From positions 4,618,501 to 4,682,500 of the forward strand of contig NZ_VFML01000001.1 of the NCBI RefSeq assembly GCF_006715045.1: a stretch of 64,000 nt of DNA, written 5' to 3'. A program made the translations under genes and the position numbers. Shown piece by piece: positions 25,924 to 33,496 of this stretch. The notes beneath the pieces are model-generated. The model ran no database searches and had not been told where the DNA came from. It was given only the letters and a program-made list of their open reading frames with translations. Source of the DNA: Amycolatopsis cihanbeyliensis. Lineage in GTDB: Bacteria > Actinomycetota > Actinomycetes > Mycobacteriales > Pseudonocardiaceae. The stretch's first letter is position 1; each line of letters begins with the position of its first letter.

Positions 25924-27096
25924 ATGAGCGTCGAACTGGTCGAACGTGTCCGGCGTCGGCTGATCGGTAGTGGAGCCGGCGCCGGTGAGATCGGCCCCTC
26001 GGTCCTGGCCGACGCGGTACGAGCCGAGGTGGGTGGGGTCGCCGCACACACCGACGTCCTCGACGCGCTGCGTCTCGTGCGGCACGAACTGGTCGGCGTC
26101 GGGCCACTCGAACCGCTTCTCGATGATCCGGATACCACCGACATCCTGGTCACCGGTCCGCACGAGGTGTGGGTGGACGGGCGGAACGGGTTGCGCCGCA
26201 CCGAGATCCGGTTCGCGGGGGAGGAGTCGGTGCGCCGGCTGGCCCAGCGGCTCGCGCTCGCGGCCGGTCGCAGGCTCGACGACGCACAACCGTATGTGGA
26301 CGGTTGGCTGCCGGGTGCCGGGCCGCACGGGCATGTGCGCCTGCATGCCGTGCTCCCGCCGATCGCGTCCTGCGGTACGTGCATCTCGCTACGCGTACTC
26401 CGTCCAGCCACCCACGACCTGCCGAGCCTGGCGAAGTTGAAAACCTTCGCGGGTAACGGCCTCGCCGTTCTCGAGGCGATTGTGGACACCAGGATGGCCT
26501 TCCTGGTCACCGGCGCGACCGGCGCGGGCAAGACGACCATGCTGGCGGCCTTGCTCGGCCGGGTGGTTCCCACGGAACGCATCGTGTGCGTCGAGGACGC
26601 CGGAGAGCTACTGCCTGCCCATCCACAGTTCGTACGGCTCACCGCGCGACCACCCAATGTGGAGGGTGCGGGGGAGGTGACACTGCGCGACCTCGTCCGG
26701 CAGGCGCTGCGCATGCGCCCGGACCGGCTGGTGGTCGGCGAGGTCCGTGGGCGCGAGGTGTGCGAGCTGCTCAACGCGTTGAACACCGGGCACGACGGCG
26801 GTGCCGGCACCCTGCATGCCAATTCTCCTGGGGAGGTTCCGGCCCGGCTGGAGGCGCTGGCCGCCCTCGGCGGGCTGTCCCGCCCCGCGTTGCACAGCCA
26901 GCTCGCCGCGGCGGTTCAGGTGGTGTTGCACATGCGCAGGGAAGGCAACACCCGCACCCTCGCCGAGATCGGGGTGGTGCGACGCGCCGAGGCGGCCGCC
27001 GAGGTGTGCCCGGTGTGGCGCGCGGGCCGGTGGACCGAACACCGGCCGTTGCTGGCCGACCAACTCGCCCAACGTGCCGGGAGGCCACCATGCTGA
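25924..27096 (+). CDS. tadA: TadA-type pilus assembly ATPase
   Basis: 390 residues of the secretion-ATPase superfamily (VirB11/TadA). Walker A GATGAGKTT has Lys203; the Asp box is IVCVEDAGELLP; Walker B is DRLVVGEVRG; the His box is TGHDGGAGTLHANSP. It powers assembly of Flp-type pili from the cytoplasmic side together with TadB and TadC. ATG 25924 follows GGAGGAG by 5 bases; a longer frame from 25882 lacks a site. Its stop lies inside the tadB start region (7-bp overlap). Confidence 0.93.
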   Translation: MSVELVERVRRRLIGSGAGAGEIGPSVLADAVRAEVGGVAAHTDVLDALRLVRHELVGVGPLEPLLDDPDTTDILVTGPHEVWVDGRNGLRRTEIRFAGEESVRRLAQRLALAAGRRLDDAQPYVDGWLPGAGPHGHVRLHAVLPPIASCGTCISLRVLRPATHDLPSLAKLKTFAGNGLAVLEAIVDTRMAFLVTGATGAGKTTMLAALLGRVVPTERIVCVEDAGELLPAHPQFVRLTARPPNVEGAGEVTLRDLVRQALRMRPDRLVVGEVRGREVCELLNALNTGHDGGAGTLHANSPGEVPARLEALAALGGLSRPALHSQLAAAVQVVLHMRREGNTRTLAEIGVVRRAEAAAEVCPVWRAGRWTEHRPLLADQLAQRAGRPPC

Positions 27097-27938
27097 GCTG
27101 GTCCGCCCTGGCCGCCGGTTGCGCGCTGCTGTGCTGGCCGGGAAGTACGGCGGCGTCCCGGTTGCGCGTGCTGCCGGGAGTTCCTGACCGGCCGTGCCGA
27201 AACCTCCGCACGCCGAGTGCGTACGTCAGAAGCGCGCGAGGCACTCGTCCCGGGACGTTGGCCGTACTGGCCGCGGTTCCCGCGCTCGGCGCGGGCGTGG
27301 CCCTGCTCGGCCCGGGTCCCGTGCTCGCGGCCGCCCTGCTGGGCACCGCGGCCTGGCTGGCGCGCCGGTCCAGGAGCAGGTTTCGTGCCCGTACCGCCAC
27401 GTTGGCCGCGCTGGCCGAGGCGTTGCGTGCGGTGGTGGCCGAGCTGCGTGCGGGCACGCATCCCGCCATGGCCGCCGAGTCCGTCGCGACCGAGGCGTCC
27501 GCTGGAGCCGCCGCCGTGCTGCGGGCGCTTGCCGGGGCGGTGCGGATGGGCGGCGAGCTCGTGATGCCGGCCGAGGTCGGTCCGGCGGCACAGCGGATCC
27601 CCGGCAAGGTGTTGGGCCAGTTGCGTGGTGCCTGGGAACTCGCGCGGCGGCATGGTGTCCCGGTCGCCGAGGTACTCGATGCGGTACGGCGTGACCTGGA
27701 CGCGACCGTCCGGTTCGCCGGTCAGGCCGAGGCGCGGATGGCCGGCCCACGGGCCGGTGCCGCGGTGCTCGCGGCGTTGCCCGCTTGCGGGATCCTGCTC
27801 GGCGAGGCGATGGGTGCCGGTCCGCTGCATGTGCTGACCGGCACCGCGCTGGGACAGCTGCTCTCGGTCGCCGGCGCCGGCCTGATCTGCCTGGGCATGG
27901 CATGGACCGTCCGGTTGACGGGGTGGGTGGTGCTATGA
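27090..27938 (+). CDS. tadB: TadB-like inner-membrane platform protein
   Basis: 282 residues. Two N-terminal membrane helices, a cytoplasmic type II secretion F-domain (LAEALRAVVAELRAGTHPAM, then AWELARRHGVPVAEVLDAV) and two C-terminal helices give the TadB/GspF topology. It forms the membrane platform that couples TadA to pilin extraction. The start ATG overlaps the tadA stop by 7 bp with GGGAGG just upstream; the end overlaps tadC (ATGA). Confidence 0.85.
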   Translation: MLSWSALAAGCALLCWPGSTAASRLRVLPGVPDRPCRNLRTPSAYVRSARGTRPGTLAVLAAVPALGAGVALLGPGPVLAAALLGTAAWLARRSRSRFRARTATLAALAEALRAVVAELRAGTHPAMAAESVATEASAGAAAVLRALAGAVRMGGELVMPAEVGPAAQRIPGKVLGQLRGAWELARRHGVPVAEVLDAVRRDLDATVRFAGQAEARMAGPRAGAAVLAALPACGILLGEAMGAGPLHVLTGTALGQLLSVAGAGLICLGMAWTVRLTGWVVL

Positions 27939-28663
27939 CGCAGTACGCCATCGCACTTGTCCTGCTGGCGCTCGCCTGCCTGCTGCCCGGTCGCGAGACG
28001 GCGACGGCCCGGCTGGCCAGGGTGCTGCCCGCCCCGGCCACTCCGAACCTCCCGCGGTCGCGGTACCTGCGACCCGCCGTGTTCGCCGTACCGCCTGCCG
28101 TGCTGGTGGCCGTTCTCGGCGGCTGGCCTTTCGGTGCCGTCGCGGCGATCCCCGCCGGCGCCGCCGTCGCATACTTCCTGCACCGGTCGGACGGTGACCG
28201 GGCTCGGCAGGTGGCTGGCGAGGAACCGGCCCGGCTCGCCGCGAGCTGGGACCTGCTGTCGGCGAGCCTGCGCGCCGGGCTACCGGTACCGACGGCCGTG
28301 CGTGCCGTAGCTGCCGGGATGCCGCAACGGCAGGCCACGGCCCTGATCGACACCGCCGATCTGCTGGTGCTCGGGGCGGATCCCGCGGAGGCATGGGCCC
28401 CGGCAAGGGCGTGTGCCGACACCGCCGAGTTCGCCAGGGCCGCCTGCCGCACCGCGCGGTCAGGCACCGCGCTGGCGGAGGTGGCCGAGGGGCTTGCCGC
28501 CCGGATCCGCGCTTCGCTCGGCGATCGAGCCGAGGCACGAGCGCAGCGGGTGGGGGTCCTGGTGGCCGCCCCGCTTGGCCTGTGCTTCCTGCCCGCGTTC
28601 CTGTGCTTGGGGGTGGTTCCGGTTGTGGTCGGCCTCGCCAGCCGGCTCAGCATCCTGGCCTGA
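27935..28663 (+). CDS. tadC: TadC-like inner-membrane platform protein
   Basis: 242 residues. N-terminal helix (QYAIALVLLALACLLPG), a second helix pair near residues 50-80, a T2SSF cytoplasmic domain (AASWDLLSASLRAGLPVP; AEVAEGLAARIRASLGDR) and a terminal helix pair. It is the partner of TadB in the pilus platform. ATG overlaps the tadB stop by 4 bp. Shorter than proteobacterial TadC, as is usual in actinomycetes. Confidence 0.85.
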   Translation: MTQYAIALVLLALACLLPGRETATARLARVLPAPATPNLPRSRYLRPAVFAVPPAVLVAVLGGWPFGAVAAIPAGAAVAYFLHRSDGDRARQVAGEEPARLAASWDLLSASLRAGLPVPTAVRAVAAGMPQRQATALIDTADLLVLGADPAEAWAPARACADTAEFARAACRTARSGTALAEVAEGLAARIRASLGDRAEARAQRVGVLVAAPLGLCFLPAFLCLGVVPVVVGLASRLSILA

Positions 28664-28726
28664 CCAGCATCGACCAGCCCGACCTTTCCACCGATCGACG
28701 CCGTTCAGGCGTGGAAGGACTCGACC

Positions 28727-28942
28727 ATGAGCAACAGAACACAGCCGCGCCTGCCCGGCAGGCTTCGTGCCTGGCCCCGTCGGCTCGCCGTCCGCGACGA
28801 GGGCATGAGCACGGCCGAGTACGCCATCGGCACCATCGCGGCCGCCGCCTTCGCGGCCCTGCTGTACACGGTGGTGACCGGCGACAACGTGCTCAACGAA
28901 CTGACCTCCCTTGTCCAGCAAGCCCTCACGACGGAGTTCTGA
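28727..28942 (+). CDS. DUF4244 small Flp-pilin-like protein
   Basis: 71 residues: a basic leader (about 22 residues), then DEGMSTAEYAIGTIAAAAFA followed by one hydrophobic helix. The GMSTAEYA segment before the helix is the processing-site pattern of Flp pilins (class III leader, Glu at +5). It should be cut by a prepilin peptidase and polymerised, and so is the probable shaft subunit of the Tad pilus. SD GGAAGGA. Its stop shares a base with the next ATG (TGATG). Confidence 0.85.
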   Translation: MSNRTQPRLPGRLRAWPRRLAVRDEGMSTAEYAIGTIAAAAFAALLYTVVTGDNVLNELTSLVQQALTTEF

Positions 28943-29352
28943 TGTTCACCGCGCGGATTCGTGCCGGTCCCGTCACCGGCAGGGAAGGCGGCCAGGTCAC
29001 CGTGGAGGCGGCGATCGCACTGTCCGCGCTGCTCGCCGTGTTCGGCCTGATCCTGGCCGGCCTCGGTGCGATCGTCGACCAACTGCGGTGCACCGACGCG
29101 GCCAGGGAAGCGGCCCGGTTGGTGGCGCGGGGGCAGCGGCACCTCGCCACCGAAGCGGTTCGCACCATCGGGCCGGACGGGGCGCGGCTGGCCATCCGCG
29201 CGGCGGGCGAGGGCGTGACCATCGCCGTCGCCGAGGCACCCGGTACCGGCTCCTTACCAGGGGTGCGAGCACACGCCGAGGCCTATGCCCTGCTGGAGCC
29301 GGGGGTCAGGCCACCCCCGGAGGTCGGGGGGAGTACCGATGGCCTGCGCTGA
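28942..29352 (+). CDS. TadE-family pilus-associated protein
   Basis: 136 residues. A short N-terminus, then GGQVTVEAAIALSALLAVFG, the TadE-type prepilin motif with Glu five residues into the hydrophobic segment. The rest forms the short periplasmic beta-part (DQLRCTDAAREAARLVARG). TadE minor pilins act in Tad pilus biogenesis. ATG overlaps the preceding stop by one base; GGAG lies 6 bases upstream. Confidence 0.82.
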   Translation: MFTARIRAGPVTGREGGQVTVEAAIALSALLAVFGLILAGLGAIVDQLRCTDAAREAARLVARGQRHLATEAVRTIGPDGARLAIRAAGEGVTIAVAEAPGTGSLPGVRAHAEAYALLEPGVRPPPEVGGSTDGLR

Positions 29353-29698
29353 ACCGAGCCACGGCGACCGAGGCGCGGCGGTGGTCTGGGCGGCCGGTGC
29401 GATCGCGGCCCTGCTCGTGTTGGCGGCCGTCGTCTGCTGGCTCGGCGCCGCCCTCGTGGTCCGGCACCGGGCGGCGGGCGCCGCCGACCTGGCCGCGCTG
29501 GGCGCCGCCGGATACGCGATGCGAGGCCAGGAGGCCGCCTGCGCCAGGGCACGCACCGTCGCCGACCGGATGGGCGCCAGGGTCCGGGGCTGCCGGTTGG
29601 TCGGCTGGGACGCGCTGGTGCGGGTGGAGGCGCGACCGCCGGACTCGCTCGTCGGCTTCGGTACCGCCACGGCGCAGGCCCGGGCCGGGCCGCCGTGA
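29339..29698 (+). CDS. TadE-like protein of the helicase/secretion neighbourhood
   Basis: 119 residues with a single N-terminal helix (AAVVWAAGAIAALLVLAAVV) after SHGDRG, then HRAAGAADLAALGAAGYAMRG, which resembles the TadG/TadE periplasmic start. It matches the small protein that in actinomycetes sits between TadE and the DECH helicase (TIGR03816-type). ATG 29339 overlaps the end of tadE by 14 bp, with GGGGGGAG upstream. Cys pairs in AACARA and GCRLVG may form a disulfide. Confidence 0.75.
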   Translation: MACAEPSHGDRGAAVVWAAGAIAALLVLAAVVCWLGAALVVRHRAAGAADLAALGAAGYAMRGQEAACARARTVADRMGARVRGCRLVGWDALVRVEARPPDSLVGFGTATAQARAGPP

Positions 29699-30102
29699 CG
29701 GCCGGGCTGGTCCTGGCCGCCGAGCGGTCGTGCACGGTGATGAGACGGGCGGTACGGCCGGCCGGCCGCGCGATGGGCGGGAGGTGGCCCGTTCGGCGGT
29801 CGAGCGGTCATCCCCGCACGGTGAGCGGTATCACAGGCGCGAACACCCGGGTGGTGCGCGTGGATGCGGACCGCGACGAGCGGGCCGGTCGGGGCTACGC
29901 CGAGCCGGTCATCGGCCGGTGATCTTCAGCCGGACCGTTAGCTCCCCGCTCACTCATCGTTCGTTACCGGCCGGTTGGCGCCAGGGATCTACCGGCTTTT
30001 TGCAAATTGCCGTTAAGTCGGGTGTAGCCCCGCCGCCGAACCTCACCCGAGTCTCAAGGGCGGCGGACAGCAGAGAAGTTTCTGGAGGAGGCCGAAGTAA
30101 CG
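29699..30102. other. 404-bp region after the tad cluster
   Basis: A 75-codon frame (29695-29922) begins on the GTGA overlapping the previous stop, but its composition (Arg/Gly rich) and lack of any domain make it doubtful. The rest holds a possible -35 TTGCAA around 30001 and the leader of the next gene. No hairpin of note. Confidence 0.5.
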
Positions 30103-30753
30103 ATGTTGGACACGGACTGGTCGGAAGGCTGGCGAGGAGCGTTCGGAATCGAGCTCCGCGCCGAGGCGATCGGCCTTGCCTGGCGGGGTTGGCCGGTGCT
30201 GCCCGGCACCTACCCGGCGGGCGACGACGGCGACCGGGCAGCCGAGTGGAGCCGTCCGGTTCCCGCGCACGACGACTGGCGTGAGCGGCTCGGTGCCCAC
30301 CCGCACAAGGTCGCTTCGTGGTGGACCGGCAGCCCCTACAGCCTGTTGGTGGCCACCGGCACCGTGCTCGACGCGGTCGAGGTCGACGACGAGGTGGGCC
30401 GCCGTGCGGCGCGGTTGCTGCGGGTGCAGGGAGCACCGGCGCCGATCGTGGCGATGCCGAACGGCCGGTGGCTCTTCCTCACCACCGCTGCCGATCGGCT
30501 GCCTGTCGCCCTCGCCGAGGACGACAGCGTCGAATGGCATGGCGCCGGTGGCTGGGTGCCACTCCCGCCGACGCCTTTCGAGCACGGGGTCGTGCATTGG
30601 CGGGTCAAGCCCGAGGTCTGGGGTTGGCGCCTGCCGGATGCGGCATCCGTGCACGATGTGCTCGCCCGCGCGCTGCACGGTCCGACGTCGGACGACACCC
30701 CGGCGCCATCTTCCGCTCAGGAGTTGCTGGCGGTGGGACGTTCAGCAGCGTGA
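30103..30753 (+). CDS. Prim-Pol-type (bifunctional primase/polymerase N-domain) small protein
   Basis: 216 residues. The N-terminal motif AIGLAWRGWPVLPGTYP and the later ATGTVLDAVEVDDEVGRRAA and MPNGRWLFLTT resemble the PF09250 Prim-Pol domain in a compact actinomycete form. The first acidic metal pair looks degenerate (LDAVEVDD) and no helicase part follows, so enzymatic activity is uncertain. SD GGAGGAGG, 11 bases before ATG. It converges with the helicase gene and overlaps its end by 37 bp. Confidence 0.6.
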   Translation: MLDTDWSEGWRGAFGIELRAEAIGLAWRGWPVLPGTYPAGDDGDRAAEWSRPVPAHDDWRERLGAHPHKVASWWTGSPYSLLVATGTVLDAVEVDDEVGRRAARLLRVQGAPAPIVAMPNGRWLFLTTAADRLPVALAEDDSVEWHGAGGWVPLPPTPFEHGVVHWRVKPEVWGWRLPDAASVHDVLARALHGPTSDDTPAPSSAQELLAVGRSAA

Positions 30754-33122
30754 TTGACCATCAGGTGGTCGTGCCGGCCCTCGTGTTGACGCACAGCCCC
30801 GAGCACGATGTCCAGTACGACCACGGCCCCTGCCTTGTCCAGCGGATCGTTGCCGTTCCCGCACTTCGGCGACTGTACGCAGGACGGGCATCCCGCCGGG
30901 CACTCGCAGGAGACGATCGCCTCCCGCGTAGCGGCCAGCCATGGGACCAACGCGGCATAACCGCGGTCGGCGAATCCCGCGCCTCCGGGATGGCCGTCGT
31001 GCACGAACACCGTCGCCTCCCCGGTGTCCTCGTGCAGCGCGGTGGAGACCCCGCCGATATCCCAGCGGTCGCACGTAGCGAACAGCGGTAGCAGGCCGAT
31101 CGCCGCGTGCTCGGCGGCGTGCAGGGCGCCGGGGATGCGCGCCGGAACGAGTCCAGTGCCCCCCGGCGCCCTGCCCTTACGCGAAGCACTCGACGTGTCC
31201 TCGCGCAGCAGCTCCTCGCTCACCGTGTACCACACCGCCCTGGTGTGCAGCCGCTGCTCGGGAAGGTCCAGCGGAACCTGGTCGAGTACCTCACCCGAGG
31301 GCAGCTTGCGCAGGTAGCCGACCACCTGCGAGGTCACCGCCACCTCGCCGAGGCAGGTCCGTACCCCGCCGAAGACCTCCTCCCGCTGCGTGCCCAGCAC
31401 CGAGATGTCCACCACCTCGCGGGCCGAGGTGGTCCACTCCGGGGCTTCCGCGTGCACCAGAGCCAGCCCTGCCTCCAGATCCAGTTCGTCGACCACGTAG
31501 GACGACCCCTGGTGCAGGTACACCGCGCCGGTGTGCACCGTGCTGCACGCCGAAGTCGCGTCCACCGTCCCGAGCATCCGCGAGGTCTCCGCCTCGACCA
31601 CCGCCACCTGCTCGCCACCGGAACCGCGGATGTCCACCTCCGCCTGCGGGCGGTCGCGGCGGGTCCAGTACCAGCCGCTCGCCCTGCGGCGCAGCACCTT
31701 GTCGGCGACCAGGGAGTCCAGCACCGCGCGGGCGGACGCGCCGCCGAAGGTCTCGAGCTCGGCCGCGGTGAGTGGCAGCTCGGCGGCGGCGCAGGCGAGC
31801 TGCGGGGCCAGCACGTACGGGTTCGCCGGGTCCAGCACCGCGGTCTCCACCGGGCGGTCCAGCACCGCGGCCGGATGGTGCACCAGGTAGGTGTCCAGCG
31901 GATCGTCCCGCGCGACGAACACGACCAGCGCGCCGTCGCCCGCGCGCCCGGCCCGGCCCGCCTGCTGCCAGAACGAGGCCAGGGTGCCCGGGTAACCGGC
32001 CAGCACCACCGCGTCCAGCCCGGCAATGTCCACACCCAGTTCCAGCGCGTTGGTGGTGGCCGCGCCGAGCAACTCGCCGGAGAGCAGGGCCGCCTCCAAC
32101 TCGCGGCGCTCCTCCGGCAGGAAGCCGCCCCGGTACGCGGCGACCATATCGGGCAACGAGGAGTCCACTTCGGACAAAATGCGACGGGCGCCGAGCGCGG
32201 TCAGCTCCGCGCCGCGGCGAGACCGGACGAAGGCCAGCGAGCGAGCCCCCTCGATCACCAACTCGGCCAGGATGCGGGCCGCCTCGGCCCCCGCCGAGCG
32301 CCGTACCGGCGCGCCGTTCTCGCCCGCCGACTCCTCCAGCAGCGGCGGCTCCCACAGGGCCACCGTGCGCGCGCCGCGGGGGGACGCGTCCGCCAGCACC
32401 GGGGTGCAGTCCACACCGGACAGGCGGGTGGCGAACTCGTCGGGGGCGGCCGTGGTCGCCGAGGCCAGCACGAACACCGGATCCGAACCGTAGTGCCGCG
32501 CTACCCGGCGCAGCCTGCGCAGCAGCAGAGCCACGTGCGAGCCGAACACGCCGCGGTAGCTGTGGCACTCGTCCACCACCACGTGGGTCAGCCTGCGGAA
32601 CAGCCGTGCCCAGCGGCCATGCGCGGGCAGGATCCCGCGGTGCAGCATGTCCGGGTTGGTGAACACCCAGCGCGCGTGCGCCCGCACCCAGTCGCGCTCG
32701 GCCATCGGGGTGTCCCCGTCGTAGGCCGCGGGCCGCACGCCGCCCGGGTCCATAGAGGACACAGAGCGTAACTGGTCGGCCCCGAGCGCCTTGGTCGGTG
32801 CGAGGTAGAGCGCGCCGGCCTTCGGGTCCTCGGCCAGCCCGGCGAGTACCGGTAGCTGGTAGCCGAGGGACTTCCCGGAGGCCGTGCCGGTCGCGATCAC
32901 CACATGCCGGCCGGCCCGGATCAGGGAGGCCGCCTCGACCTGATGGGTCCACGGTCGCTCGACCCCGGACGCCCGCGCCGCGCGGGCGACCTCCGCCGGC
33001 ACCCAGTCCGGCCATTCGGCGAAACCGGCCTCGCGTTCGGGTAACTCCGTGACATGGGTGACCGGGTTGCGGTCCTCCGGGATGCCCGCCGTCACCCGGC
33101 GCAGCAGGCGCCGCGCCCGCAT
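30717..33122 (-). CDS. DECH-box helicase of the MrfA/YprA family with DUF1998 zinc domain
   Basis: 801 residues. SF2 motifs: TGTASGKSLGYQLP (I), LAPTKALGADQ (Ia), VVVDECHSYRG (II, DECH variant), LASATT (III), FVRSRRGAEL (IV), TNALELGVDIAGLD (V) and QQAGRAGRAG (VI). The C-terminal cluster CECPAGCPSCVQSPKC supplies four Cys for a zinc site typical of DUF1998. Bacillus MrfA works in mitomycin-lesion repair. Its position beside the tad genes is conserved in actinomycetes. ATG 33122 follows GGGAG by 6 bases; a GTG at 33143 is less likely. Confidence 0.9.
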   Translation of the reverse strand: MRARRLLRRVTAGIPEDRNPVTHVTELPEREAGFAEWPDWVPAEVARAARASGVERPWTHQVEAASLIRAGRHVVIATGTASGKSLGYQLPVLAGLAEDPKAGALYLAPTKALGADQLRSVSSMDPGGVRPAAYDGDTPMAERDWVRAHARWVFTNPDMLHRGILPAHGRWARLFRRLTHVVVDECHSYRGVFGSHVALLLRRLRRVARHYGSDPVFVLASATTAAPDEFATRLSGVDCTPVLADASPRGARTVALWEPPLLEESAGENGAPVRRSAGAEAARILAELVIEGARSLAFVRSRRGAELTALGARRILSEVDSSLPDMVAAYRGGFLPEERRELEAALLSGELLGAATTNALELGVDIAGLDAVVLAGYPGTLASFWQQAGRAGRAGDGALVVFVARDDPLDTYLVHHPAAVLDRPVETAVLDPANPYVLAPQLACAAAELPLTAAELETFGGASARAVLDSLVADKVLRRRASGWYWTRRDRPQAEVDIRGSGGEQVAVVEAETSRMLGTVDATSACSTVHTGAVYLHQGSSYVVDELDLEAGLALVHAEAPEWTTSAREVVDISVLGTQREEVFGGVRTCLGEVAVTSQVVGYLRKLPSGEVLDQVPLDLPEQRLHTRAVWYTVSEELLREDTSSASRKGRAPGGTGLVPARIPGALHAAEHAAIGLLPLFATCDRWDIGGVSTALHEDTGEATVFVHDGHPGGAGFADRGYAALVPWLAATREAIVSCECPAGCPSCVQSPKCGNGNDPLDKAGAVVVLDIVLGAVRQHEGRHDHLMVNHAAERPTASNS

Positions 33123-33496
33123 GCCTTCTCCCGCGCCGTCCACCCGGCGAGCTTGGCATATCGGCAGGGCGGCATGTGGCCGGGCGGCGCGGGCAGGCGG
33201 ATCGGTTCAGTGAGCGGTCTCACAGCGTCCGCGTTCGGCTTCGGCCGGGCGACGGTCCCGTTCCGCCGTCCCGGTAATGACCTGCGCCGACCTGAGCCGA
33301 CCACCCACGAATCGGCACCGAGCACTCGCTGTTCGTTACTTTGTGTACCGGAATGGGGACGCCTTGCCGGAGCGATCGGTGCTACCAATACACTCCGCCC
33401 AACCACACCACCTGTGGTGCATTCCATGCCAGCGTCGGCGCAGCCGTTCGATCGGCGGCCCGTCGCTGACGACAGGCGACGTTTCCAGGAGGACGA
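33123..33496. other. Divergent region of the helicase and hppA genes
   Basis: 374 bp without a gene. A candidate hppA promoter is TTGCCG (33364-33369) with TACACT (33389-33394), spacer 19. A short hairpin ACCACA/TGTGGT (33402-33418) lies at the predicted transcript start. The long leader (about 95 bases) may hold more control than I can see. Confidence 0.4.

Noticed and set aside
29695..29922. A 75-codon frame after the TadE-like gene
   Set aside because: It starts on a GTGA overlap, but it is Arg/Gly rich, matches no family and has no start site of its own. Kept only as a possible remnant.
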